DNA of 64,000 nucleotides. Source: Streptomyces sp. NBC_01454. GTDB lineage: Bacteria > Actinomycetota > Actinomycetes > Streptomycetales > Streptomycetaceae. Each line of letters starts with the position of its first letter. The stretch's first letter is position 1. Shown in pieces: positions 16,567 to 23,973 of this stretch. The stretch lies in assembly GCF_036227565.1 (NCBI RefSeq), contig NZ_CP109460.1:4836001-4900000 (forward strand), given 5' to 3'. Position numbers and translations under genes: made by a program. Below the pieces are notes generated by a model. That model saw only the letters and a program-made list of their open reading frames with translations. It was not told where the DNA came from and ran no database searches.

Positions 16567-17829
16567 TCATGCCCACAGGCGGCCGACCGCCCCGGCCACC
16601 GCGCCGGCGCCGTCCTCGGCGGCGAGACGGTGGGCGGCGGCGGTGGCGTGATCGCGGCGGGCGGGGGCGGCGGTGGCCTGGGTGAGGGCGTGGGCGAGGC
16701 GGGCGGCGCCGTGGTCCGTGGACAGGTCCCGGAAGGGGATCGGGGCGGTGGCGACGCCCAGGGCCGCCAGGCGGGCGGCCCAGAAGGGCTGGTCGGCGGT
16801 GACCGGGACCGGGACGGTGGGGACGCCCGCGCGCAGCCCCGCGGCGGCGGTGCCGGCCCCGCAGTGGTGGACCACCGCGGACATCCGGGGGAAGAGCAGG
16901 GCGTGCGGAATCGCGCCGACGGTGAGGAGGTCGGGGTGCTCCGGGGCGGCCAGGCCCGCCCAGCCGGACTGCAGGACGCCGCGCAGCCCGGCGCGGCGCA
17001 GGGCGTCCGCCGCGAGGGCGCCGAGCCGCTCGCCGTCGCCGGCCGCCATGCTGCCGAAGCCGACGAAGACCGGGGGCGGGCCCGCGGCGAGGAAGTCCTC
17101 GACGACGGCCGGGAGTCGCTCGTCGGGGGCGTGCCAGGGCCACCAGTTCCCCACGACCTCCAGGCGGGCGGACCAGTCCGCCGGGCGGGGCAGCAGGACC
17201 TCGCTGAAGCCGTGCAGGACCGGGCGGCCGGCGGCCTCGGTGCGGCGGCGGACCGTACGGGCGGTGGCGGGCGGCAGTCCGAGGCGGGCGCGCAGGTCGC
17301 GGGCCGCGTCAGCGGAGAGGCGGTCGAGGACGCGCAGGGAGAGCCGGCCGGCGGTGCGGTTGCCCCAGCGGCCCAGGGAACGGTCGCCGCTGACGACCGG
17401 GGGGAAGTCGCCGGTGGGGGCGCCGGGTACGAGGGGCAGATCCAGGGACGGGAGGTGCAGCGCCTCGGCGAGGTGGTGGCCGAGCGGCGCCGTGGTGGTG
17501 GAGAACAGCAGGAGGTCGGTGCCCTGCTGGGCGGCGTCGGCGAGCCCGTCGCCCAGTTCGCGCAGGAAGGCGGCGGCCCTGCTCAGGAGGGCGCGGGGGC
17601 CGGTGTTCCGGGCCGGCCCGGTGGCGTCGGGGCGCCGGGGGTCGGCCGGGAGCCGGGGGTCGGCCGGGAGCCGGCGGAACTCCAGTCCGGCGGCCCGGAC
17701 GAGGGGGGCGTAGCTGTCGTGCGTGGCGAGGGCGACCTCGTGGCCGGCTTCGCGCAGCCGGGCGCCCACGCCGGTGTACGGGGCGACGTCGCCGTACGAA
17801 CCGGCGGCCGTGAGGAGGATTTTGGGCAT
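16567..17829 (-). CDS. UGT-like (GT1) glycosyltransferase
   Basis: The 420-residue, two-domain GT-B enzyme has the N-terminal acceptor domain starting ILLTAAGSYGDVAPYTGVG. The C-terminal nucleotide-sugar domain has FVGFGSM and the donor-binding motif VHHCGAGTAAAGLRAGVPTVPVPVTADQPFWAARL. This subfamily includes macrolide-inactivating and natural-product glycosyltransferases and sterol transferases. No polyketide or deoxysugar genes are nearby, so a detoxifying or lipid/natural-product decorating role is guesswork. ATG start at 17829. A TipA-like regulator lies 126 bp upstream in the same direction, possibly controlling it. Confidence 0.85.
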   Translation of the reverse strand: MPKILLTAAGSYGDVAPYTGVGARLREAGHEVALATHDSYAPLVRAAGLEFRRLPADPRLPADPRRPDATGPARNTGPRALLSRAAAFLRELGDGLADAAQQGTDLLLFSTTTAPLGHHLAEALHLPSLDLPLVPGAPTGDFPPVVSGDRSLGRWGNRTAGRLSLRVLDRLSADAARDLRARLGLPPATARTVRRRTEAAGRPVLHGFSEVLLPRPADWSARLEVVGNWWPWHAPDERLPAVVEDFLAAGPPPVFVGFGSMAAGDGERLGALAADALRRAGLRGVLQSGWAGLAAPEHPDLLTVGAIPHALLFPRMSAVVHHCGAGTAAAGLRAGVPTVPVPVTADQPFWAARLAALGVATAPIPFRDLSTDHGAARLAHALTQATAAPARRDHATAAAHRLAAEDGAGAVAGAVGRLWA

Positions 17830-17859
17830 GGGCGGGCCGGCCTTCGGGTCAAGGAGAGA

Positions 17860-17900
17860 GGGGCAGGGGCAGGGGGAGGGGAGGGGAGGGGCGAGAGGGG
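17860..17900 (+). repeat. G-run tract with quadruplex potential upstream of the glycosyltransferase
   Basis: Six or more GGGG/GGGGG runs occur within about 40 bp, separated by one or two bases (GGGGCAGGGGCAGGGGG then GAGGGG repeats). Given the +-strand Gs, the leader mRNA of the minus-strand glycosyltransferase gene would be C-rich. Confidence 0.6.
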
Positions 17901-17955
17901 CGTGGGCGTGCTGTGGTCCGGCGTGGCATGGCGTGGCGTGGCGCCGGTGCGGGGC

Positions 17956-18735
17956 TCAGGCCGGTGGCGACCGGCGTACGGCGTTGGCGTGTACGGCGGT
18001 GCGCAGGTACGGGGCCAGGCCGGGGCGTTGGGCGGAGGGCGGGAAGACCAGGGCGAAGGCGCGGGGGTCGGCGGCGAAGTCGTCGGCGATCCGGCCGTGC
18101 ATGTCGGTGGGGCAGGGGGTGAACCAGCGGGAGAGGTGCCGGCGGTGTTCCTCCGCGAGGTCCATGGCGCACTCGCCGTCCGCCGGCTCCCCGGCGTCGA
18201 AGGCGGCTCTCAGCCGCAGGCGCCAGTCGGCGGCCTCGGCCATGAGCGTCGCCCAGTCCTCCTTGGAGTGCGTGGCGGCCCGCGCCATCGCGCGCTGGTG
18301 GCCCTCGCGGTGCTGCCCCTTCAGATGGGCCTCGGTGGCGTAGGTGAGGTCGAAGGTCACTTCGCCGAAGACCTCGAACCGCTCCTCGGGCGTCAGATCC
18401 ACCCCGGTCTGCTGGACCTCCATGGCGTGCTCGGCGACCTCGACCAGCCGCCGCAGCGTGGCGATCTGCCCGGTGAGCAGGCGGTGCCGGGCGCGGAGGT
18501 GGTCGAGGGCGTTGGCCTGGGGGTCCTCGAGGATGGTGGCGATCTCGTCGAGGGGGAAGCCGAGTTCGCGGTAGAAGAGGATCTGCTGCAGCCGGGCCAG
18601 GTCGGCGTCGCTGTAGAGGCGGTAGCCGGCCGGGCTGCGGTCGCCGGGGGAGAGCAGGCCGAGGGTGTCGTAGTGGTGCAGGGTGCGCACCGTGATCCCC
18701 GTGAAGCCGGAGACCTGCCCGACCGGGTAGCCCAT
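17956..18735 (-). CDS. TipA-like MerR regulator with TipAS effector domain
   Basis: The 259-residue protein has an N-terminal MerR helix-turn-helix (YPVGQVSGFTGITVRTLHHYDTLGLL...) and coiled-coil, then a TipAS-type C-terminal domain from about residue 130. Features of the latter: AEEHRRHLSRWFTPC and the ending GLAPYLRTAVHANAV. In S. lividans, TipAL binds thiopeptides such as thiostrepton covalently through a cysteine in this domain and activates its own promoter. A cysteine is present in the RWFTPC segment here. Whether it recognises thiopeptides is inference. ATG start at 18735; it is upstream of the glycosyltransferase on the same strand. Confidence 0.85.
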   Translation of the reverse strand: MGYPVGQVSGFTGITVRTLHHYDTLGLLSPGDRSPAGYRLYSDADLARLQQILFYRELGFPLDEIATILEDPQANALDHLRARHRLLTGQIATLRRLVEVAEHAMEVQQTGVDLTPEERFEVFGEVTFDLTYATEAHLKGQHREGHQRAMARAATHSKEDWATLMAEAADWRLRLRAAFDAGEPADGECAMDLAEEHRRHLSRWFTPCPTDMHGRIADDFAADPRAFALVFPPSAQRPGLAPYLRTAVHANAVRRSPPA

Positions 18736-18884
18736 CGCAGCGCCCTTCGTCCCGTCCTGTGCGGCCGGCCCGGGCGGTGCGGCGGTGCCGCCCGCCGGGC
18801 CGGGCCTCAGGATGGGGCCTGACGCCGGGTGAGGGTCAACCGGGCAGGGGCCCGCCCCCGTTCGCCGCCCGGTGGGACGCCCGT

Positions 18885-19277
18885 TCAGGCGTCGGGATAG
18901 CGCTCCTGCAGTACCGAGTTCACCAGTGCCCGGACGTCCTCCCGGTCCAGGCCCTCGGTGTGGGCCCGGCACATCCAGGCGCGGAGTTCCTCGCGCAGCT
19001 GGGCGTCCGCCGCGGTCGTGGGGCGGGCGAGCGTACGGCTGACGAAGGTGCCCAGGCCGGGGCGCGGTTCGACCAGGCCCTCGCGTTCCAGTTCGCGGTA
19101 GGCCTTCAGGGTCGTATTGGGGTTGACCTTGGTCGTCGCGGCGACCTGTGCGGCGGTCGGCAGGCGGTCGCCCTCCACCAGGATGCCCAACCGCAGCGCC
19201 TGCTGGACCTGTTGCACGATCTGGAGGTAGGTGGCGACGCCACTGCGGCGGTCGATCCGGAACTCGACGACGCTCAC
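18885..19277 (-). CDS. GntR family regulator (YtrA-like, short effector domain)
   Basis: The 130-residue protein has a winged helix (residues 4-75; ATYLQIVQQVQQALRLGIL...LPTAAQVAATTKVNPNTTLKAYRELEREGLVEPRPGLGTFVSR) and only about 50 residues after it, as in the YtrA subfamily that represses adjacent ABC transporters. It lies 155 bp downstream of the permease gene in the same direction, so it may be co-transcribed with the transporter. GTG start 19277; an immediately preceding GTG is possible. Confidence 0.85.
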   Translation of the reverse strand: MSVVEFRIDRRSGVATYLQIVQQVQQALRLGILVEGDRLPTAAQVAATTKVNPNTTLKAYRELEREGLVEPRPGLGTFVSRTLARPTTAADAQLREELRAWMCRAHTEGLDREDVRALVNSVLQERYPDA

Positions 19278-19432
19278 CACCTCTCCGCTGCTTCCGCCGG
19301 TGCCGCGCTGCCCGACCGCTTGATGATCGGGCTGCCCGTGCCGGGTGTCAAAGCGCCGCTCGGGGCAGGGCGCCGGCGCGGCGTCCGTCCCGGCGGGCCG
19401 CCGCCCGCTCCGGCCGCCGCGCGCCCGCCCGT

Positions 19433-20443
19433 TCAGAGTGGCCGCCGTCGGATGCGCCACACCACGAAGGCGAGCACGAGGGCGGTCAGGGCCAGCAGGA
19501 TCCCCGCGCCCCGCCACTGCATCCCGGCCATCTGTTCGTAGTCGAAGTACTGGGCCACGTGGTGGACGATGCCCAGCTTGGCCCGGCAGCCCTCGGTGTC
19601 GCCGGTGGTGCAGGTGCCGTAGCCGTAGAGCCTGCCGTCGGCGGTGGACACCCAGTCGTCCACGCGGACGGCGCCGGACGGCAGGCTCGGGCCCTCGGAG
19701 TCGAAGGGGTAGCTGATGCTGCGGAGGGTGCCCAGCCGGCTGCGGAGCCGTTCGGACCAGAGCACGGAGGTGACCATGGCGAGGACGAAGGCGCCGGCCA
19801 TGGCCGGCACCGTCCGCTTGACCAGCATGCCCAGGGCGATACCGCAGACCGTCAGGAACAGGGCCCAGGCGACCGGGACGGGCCCGGTGCTCTCGAAGAG
19901 CCCGCTGGCCAGCCAGTCGCCGCCCATGGCGAGGAGGTGCGCCGGTGCCCACAGCCAGGTGAAGGCGGCCGACAGCAGGGCGGTGCACAGCGCGATCACG
20001 GCCAGCGGCAGGCCGATGGTGGCGGCGGCCCAGCGGCCGCGGCTCACCGACTGGGTGCTGACCAGCGTGAGGGTGCGGTGCTCCTGCTCCGCGGCGATCA
20101 GCGGGGCGCCGAGGAACACGCCGGCCACGACGGGCAGGTAGGTCAGCAGCTGGCGGCCGCCGGAGAACAGCTGCCCGTAGGCGTGCTCGAAGGAGTTGTT
20201 CAGGTTTCCGTGGGCGTCGGGGGCGGTGCCGTGGGTGTGCAGGAAGTCCGTCAGGCCGGCGCGCCGGCAGACGAAGGTCACGCAGCCCACGGCGGTGGTC
20301 AGCAGGACCAGGAGCAGGAAGGTGCGGTGCCGGCGCCAGACCAGCCAGGGCAGACCGTGCAGCAGGGTGCGGCGGGGGGTGGCGCCGCCGGGCACCGGGG
20401 CGGCGTCCGCCGGCCGGGCGCCGGCGGTGCGGGTGCTCGTCAC
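19433..20443 (-). CDS. ABC transporter permease
   Basis: The 336-residue protein has about six membrane helices (first near 37-57, last near 308-328) and a large extracellular loop after helix 1, as in ABC-2-type permeases paired with YtrA-like regulators. The start overlaps the stop of the ATPase gene by 4 bases, so the two form one transporter. Substrate unknown; homologous systems export antimicrobial compounds or respond to cell-envelope stress. Confidence 0.8.
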   Translation of the reverse strand: MTSTRTAGARPADAAPVPGGATPRRTLLHGLPWLVWRRHRTFLLLVLLTTAVGCVTFVCRRAGLTDFLHTHGTAPDAHGNLNNSFEHAYGQLFSGGRQLLTYLPVVAGVFLGAPLIAAEQEHRTLTLVSTQSVSRGRWAAATIGLPLAVIALCTALLSAAFTWLWAPAHLLAMGGDWLASGLFESTGPVPVAWALFLTVCGIALGMLVKRTVPAMAGAFVLAMVTSVLWSERLRSRLGTLRSISYPFDSEGPSLPSGAVRVDDWVSTADGRLYGYGTCTTGDTEGCRAKLGIVHHVAQYFDYEQMAGMQWRGAGILLALTALVLAFVVWRIRRRPL

Positions 20444-21369
20444 GCCGCGGCCTCTTCGGGGCCGTCGATGCGGGCCTCGTCCGCGATCAGGCTGGGCGCG
20501 TCGGGCGAGCGCAGATAGGCGAGCAGGACCTCCTCCATGCTCGGCGAGAGCGTCTCCCAGCCGTCGCCGACCGGCCCGCCGGGCCGGATCAGGGCGCTGA
20601 ACTGCCGCCCGGTGATCCGGGACTCGATCACGGTGTGCCGGCGCCGCAGCTCCTCGGGCACCCCGTCGCCGCCCTCGGCCACGCCCGTCACCAGCAGATG
20701 GGCCGGTACCAGCTCCTCGGTCTGGCCGGCCATCCGCAGCCGGCCCTCGGCGAGCACGAGGAGGTAGTCACACATGACCTCCAGCTCGGAGAGCATGTGG
20801 GACGACATCAGCACCGTCGTGCCGTGCTCGGCGGCCTCGGCCATCAGCAGCCCCGACAGCTCGTGCCGGGCGAGCGGGTCCAGGTCGGACATCGGCTCGT
20901 CGAGCAGCAGCAGCTCGGGCCGCTTGCCGAAGGCGAGGGCGAAGGCCACGCGGGTGCGCTGGCCGCCCGAGAGGGTGCCGATCCGGGCGGTGAACGGCAC
21001 GTTCCCGGACCGGACGATCCGCTCGGCCACCGCCTGGTCCCAGCGCGGGTTCAGCTCACGGCCGAGCCGCAGGGTCTCGGCGACCGTGAAGCGGGGGTAG
21101 AGCGGCTTGTCCTGGGCGAGGAAGGCGATGCGGGACAGGACGGCCGGGTCGGACACCGGGACGCCGAACAGCTTCAGCGTGCCGGTGGTCGGCTCCACCA
21201 GCCGGGTCGCGGCGCCCAGGAAGGTGCTCTTGCCCGCGCCGTTCGGGCCGACGAGCGCGCAGATGTGGCCGGCGGGGAGCCGGAAGGAGCAGTCCCGCAG
21301 GGCCCAGCCGCCGCGGTACTTCTTCCCCAGTCCCTCGGCCTCGATGGCCCACGGGCTCGGGTCGCTCAC
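20440..21369 (-). CDS. ABC transporter ATP-binding protein
   Basis: The 309-residue ATPase has Walker A GPNGAGKST (about residue 41), signature LSGGQRTRVAFA and Walker B LLLLDEPMSDLD, followed by the H-loop MSSHMLSELE. A C-terminal extension of about 90 residues is typical of exporter ATPases. It is the first gene of the transporter operon. GTG start at 21369 with AAAGGGGGGAT upstream; a candidate GntR operator lies 23-37 bp before the start. Confidence 0.87.
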   Translation of the reverse strand: MSDPSPWAIEAEGLGKKYRGGWALRDCSFRLPAGHICALVGPNGAGKSTFLGAATRLVEPTTGTLKLFGVPVSDPAVLSRIAFLAQDKPLYPRFTVAETLRLGRELNPRWDQAVAERIVRSGNVPFTARIGTLSGGQRTRVAFALAFGKRPELLLLDEPMSDLDPLARHELSGLLMAEAAEHGTTVLMSSHMLSELEVMCDYLLVLAEGRLRMAGQTEELVPAHLLVTGVAEGGDGVPEELRRRHTVIESRITGRQFSALIRPGGPVGDGWETLSPSMEEVLLAYLRSPDAPSLIADEARIDGPEEAAA

Positions 21370-21391
21370 CCGGATCCCCCCTTTAGCTAGT

Positions 21392-21406
21392 TCATTAGTG
21401 GAATGA
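21392..21406. promoter_or_regulatory. Inverted repeat TCATT-N5-AATGA, candidate GntR operator
   Basis: A perfect 5+5 bp dyad lies within an AT-rich island just upstream of the ABC ATPase ribosome site. A second overlapping symmetry, CTAATGAACTAG, adjoins it on the minus strand. The place and AT content fit autoregulation by the YtrA-like GntR protein encoded in the same group. Confidence 0.5.
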
Positions 21407-21503
21407 GTATGGGGAGGGGTCCGGACGCCTGTCAACAAGAGTCGGGGCGCCGCTCGTGCGGCTGAGCGGAAGGGGAGGCCGGCGCGCGCCGGCCCGGTGT
21501 CCC

Positions 21504-21992
21504 TCAGACGCGCTCCACCAGCGATTTCGTCATGCAGCGGCTGTCCTCGTAGGTCCGGTACAGCCCGAACTTCTTCTCGGCCCTCACATAGCCGCTGGAG
21601 GCGTACAGCTCCAGCGCCTCGGGCTGCTTGGTGCCGGTCTCCAGCACCATCCGGGAGCGTCCCGCGGCCCGTGCGTCCGCTTCCAGGGCGGCCAGGATCC
21701 GCCGGGCCAGCCCCCGCCCACGGGCCTCCTGGAGCACGAACATCCGCTTGATCTCGGCGTCGCCGACCTCGTACCCCTCGGCCGCGTCCTCCTGCAGCCG
21801 CCATCCGCCGGTGGCCAGCGGGCGGGTGCCGTCGTACGCGATCAGATACGTGCCGCGCGGCGGGGCGAACATCTCCGGGGCGAGCGGGGTGATGTCACCG
21901 TCGTCGCCGTAGCGCCGGGCGTACTCCTGCTGCACCAGGGCGTCGAGGGTGACCGCGTCGGGGTGGTCATAGCGGACGGGGCGTATCTCCAT
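21504..21992 (-). CDS. GNAT family N-acetyltransferase
   Basis: The 162-residue single-domain acetyltransferase has the acetyl-CoA loop MFVLQEARGRGLARRILAALE and the downstream ETGTKQPEALELYASSGY. The substrate is unknown. The ATG at 21992 (MEIRPVRYDHPDAV) is preferred over upstream in-frame starts, which would run into the neighbouring gene's promoter. Divergent from xthA with 67 bp between starts. Confidence 0.85.
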   Translation of the reverse strand: MEIRPVRYDHPDAVTLDALVQQEYARRYGDDGDITPLAPEMFAPPRGTYLIAYDGTRPLATGGWRLQEDAAEGYEVGDAEIKRMFVLQEARGRGLARRILAALEADARAAGRSRMVLETGTKQPEALELYASSGYVRAEKKFGLYRTYEDSRCMTKSLVERV

Positions 21993-22059
21993 TCCAGAAA
22001 TCGTACGGGTGAGCGGGCGGGCGGCGCGATCAGGTGCCGGGGATGGGTATCGTGCCCGG

Positions 22060-22863
22060 ATGCTCACCGTGACCTCTGTGAATGTGAACGGGCTGCGCGC
22101 CGCGGCCAGGAAGGGCTTCGTCCCGTGGCTGGCGGAGACCCCGGCCGATGTGCTGTGCCTGCAGGAGGTGCGGGCCGAGACCGCTCAGCTGCCGGACGAG
22201 GTGCGCGCGCCCGCGGGCTGGCACACCGTGCACGCCCCGGCGGCCGCCAAGGGGCGGGCCGGTGTCTCGCTCTTCACCCGGCGGGAGCCGGAGCGGGTCC
22301 GGGTGGGTTTCGGGTCCGCGGAGTTCGACGGCAGCGGGCGCTACGTCGAGGCGGACCTGCCCGGGGTGACGGTCGCCAGCCTCTATCTGCCCTCCGGAGA
22401 GGTCGGCACCGAGCGGCAGGACGAGAAGGAACGCTTCCTGGCGGAGTTCCTGCCCTACCTCGTCGACCTGCGCAAGCGTTCCGCCGCGGACGGCCGTGAG
22501 GTGGCGGTGTGCGGCGACTGGAACATCGCGCACCGGGAGGCCGACCTGAAGAACTGGAAGGCCAACCAGAAGAAGTCCGGTTTCCTCCCCGAGGAGCGCG
22601 CCTGGCTGACCGACGTCCTCGACGAGAACCGCGGCGGCTATGTGGACGTCGTCCGCGCCCTGCACCCGGACACCGCGGGCCCCTACTCGTGGTGGTCCTA
22701 CCGGGGCCGGGCCTTCGACAACGACGCGGGCTGGCGCATCGACTACGCGATGGCCACGCCCGGCCTCGCCGCGCGGGCCGTCAAGGCGTACGTGGAGCGC
22801 GCGGCGAGCCATGACGAGCGGTGGTCCGACCACGCGCCGGTGACGGTCGTCTTCGAGCGCTGA
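22060..22863 (+). CDS. xthA: Exodeoxyribonuclease III (AP endonuclease)
   Basis: The 267-residue EEP-superfamily nuclease acts in base-excision repair, cutting at abasic sites and removing 3' blocks. Motifs in order: VTSVNVNGLRAA, LCLQEVRAE with the metal-binding Glu, CGDWNIAH, WWSYRGRAFDNDAGWRIDY and the catalytic SDHAPV near the C-terminus. The length is as expected. ATG 22060. A strong hairpin follows the stop. Confidence 0.9.
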   Translation: MLTVTSVNVNGLRAAARKGFVPWLAETPADVLCLQEVRAETAQLPDEVRAPAGWHTVHAPAAAKGRAGVSLFTRREPERVRVGFGSAEFDGSGRYVEADLPGVTVASLYLPSGEVGTERQDEKERFLAEFLPYLVDLRKRSAADGREVAVCGDWNIAHREADLKNWKANQKKSGFLPEERAWLTDVLDENRGGYVDVVRALHPDTAGPYSWWSYRGRAFDNDAGWRIDYAMATPGLAARAVKAYVERAASHDERWSDHAPVTVVFER

Positions 22864-22889
22864 GCCGGGCGCCCGCCGCGGACCCGGTC

Positions 22890-22946
22890 GGGGACGTGAG
22901 CCCGCCCGCCGCGCCGTCCGGGCGCACCGGGCGGGCTCACGTCCCC
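22890..22946. terminator. Bidirectional hairpin between xthA and the MerR gene
   Basis: An 18-bp perfect stem (GGGGACGTGAGCCCGCCC) has a 21-base loop. Its right arm contains the stop codon of the convergent MerR gene, so both transcripts end in this structure. Confidence 0.8.
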
Positions 22947-23740
22947 TCGCACCCGCGCTCGCGCAGCCACTCCGTCACCTCGGCCCGGACCCGGCGGTCC
23001 ACGGCCATGGCGAGTTCGGCCTCGACCACGCCCTTGGACAGCGGGCGGAGCGTGTCGATGGTCCCGGCGATGAGATCGACCTCGTCGGGGCCGGGGTGGT
23101 CGCCGGCGGAGGGCCGTGCCAGCACGTCGGAGAGGACGTGGGTGCGGATGAGGGTGGTGAAGATGCCGGCCAGGGCGTCGGCGTGCGCACGGACCTGGCG
23201 GCCCGCTTCGAGGACGGCGGCCAGCGGGACGCCCCGGCTGACGAGTTCGGTGGAGGCGTCCAGCAGGCGGCGGCTGATGTGCACGAACTCGTCGCCGTCG
23301 ACGGCGAGATAGCCGATGTCCAGGGACGCGCTGAGGTTCTCGGCGGTGATGTCCCCGCTGAAGTGGTCGGCGAGCTCCTCGGGGGTCAGGCGGACCGGCG
23401 TCTCCTGCGACCAGGGCGCGACCAGGGGGTTCTCCAGGCCCAGGAGTTCGCCCACGTCGCGGCCGGACTCGAAGGCCGAGAAGAGGTCGGCGATACCGCC
23501 GAGGGTGTGGCCGCGCTCCAGGAGGGCGCCGATGGTGCGCAGCCGGGCGAGATGGTGCTCGTTGTACCAGGCGATCCGGCCCTCGCGGCGCGGCGCCGGC
23601 AACAGCTTGCGCTCGCGGTAGAAGCGCAGCGTACGGACCGTGATGCCGGCCTCCCTGGCCAGGTCGGCCATGCGGAATTCGCGCGCCGGGGGGTCCGCTT
23701 GCCCGGTGTGCTCGTCCTGGGGGTGCTCGTTCGCTGCCAC
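22937..23740 (-). CDS. MerR family regulator
   Basis: The 267-residue protein has a MerR helix-turn-helix (residues 22-90; FRMADLAREAGITVRTLRFYRERKLLPAPRR...) followed by a helical C-terminal domain of about 170 residues without an obvious metal-binding Cys cluster, so it is not a heavy-metal MerR. It is divergent from the monooxygenase-hydrolase-SDR operon; a dyad in the shared 233 bp makes it the best candidate regulator of that operon. ATG/GTG-type start at 23740. Confidence 0.82.
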   Translation of the reverse strand: MAANEHPQDEHTGQADPPAREFRMADLAREAGITVRTLRFYRERKLLPAPRREGRIAWYNEHHLARLRTIGALLERGHTLGGIADLFSAFESGRDVGELLGLENPLVAPWSQETPVRLTPEELADHFSGDITAENLSASLDIGYLAVDGDEFVHISRRLLDASTELVSRGVPLAAVLEAGRQVRAHADALAGIFTTLIRTHVLSDVLARPSAGDHPGPDEVDLIAGTIDTLRPLSKGVVEAELAMAVDRRVRAEVTEWLRERGCEGT

Positions 23741-23861
23741 GGGTTCAGCCTATGCCGGGGGTGCGGCGCCGGGCCGGGGTACCGGGGCGTGGGTACGACC
23801 GCCGGTAACTTCCTGCCATCCGCCCCCTACCGCTCGGTACGCGGCTGCCCTACGCTCCTAT

Positions 23862-23883
23862 TGTGCCAGTGATTGCTGGCACA
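23862..23883. promoter_or_regulatory. Perfect dyad TGTGCCAG-N6-CTGGCACA upstream of the monooxygenase operon
   Basis: The 8+8 bp inverted repeat with 6-bp spacer (TGATTG) lies 91 bp before the monooxygenase start and 122 bp before the divergent MerR start. It is followed by TTTTC and preceded by CCTATT. It is too symmetric and well placed to be chance in this GC background. The binding protein is most simply the divergent MerR protein, though a TetR-type regulator elsewhere is possible. Confidence 0.65.
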
Positions 23884-23973
23884 GTTTTCGGGGCGGCGGT
23901 GACGCCGGCTGTGAGGGCGGATGTCACGGCACCGAAGATGGCAGGACGGACGTCGGACTCGGGAGGCGGCGGG

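Noticed and set aside
14875..18822. A 1315-codon open frame on the plus strand
   Set aside because: It is antisense to TetR, M23, glycosyltransferase and TipA-like genes; composition (Gly/Arg/Val/Glu-rich) is what high-GC antisense frames give.
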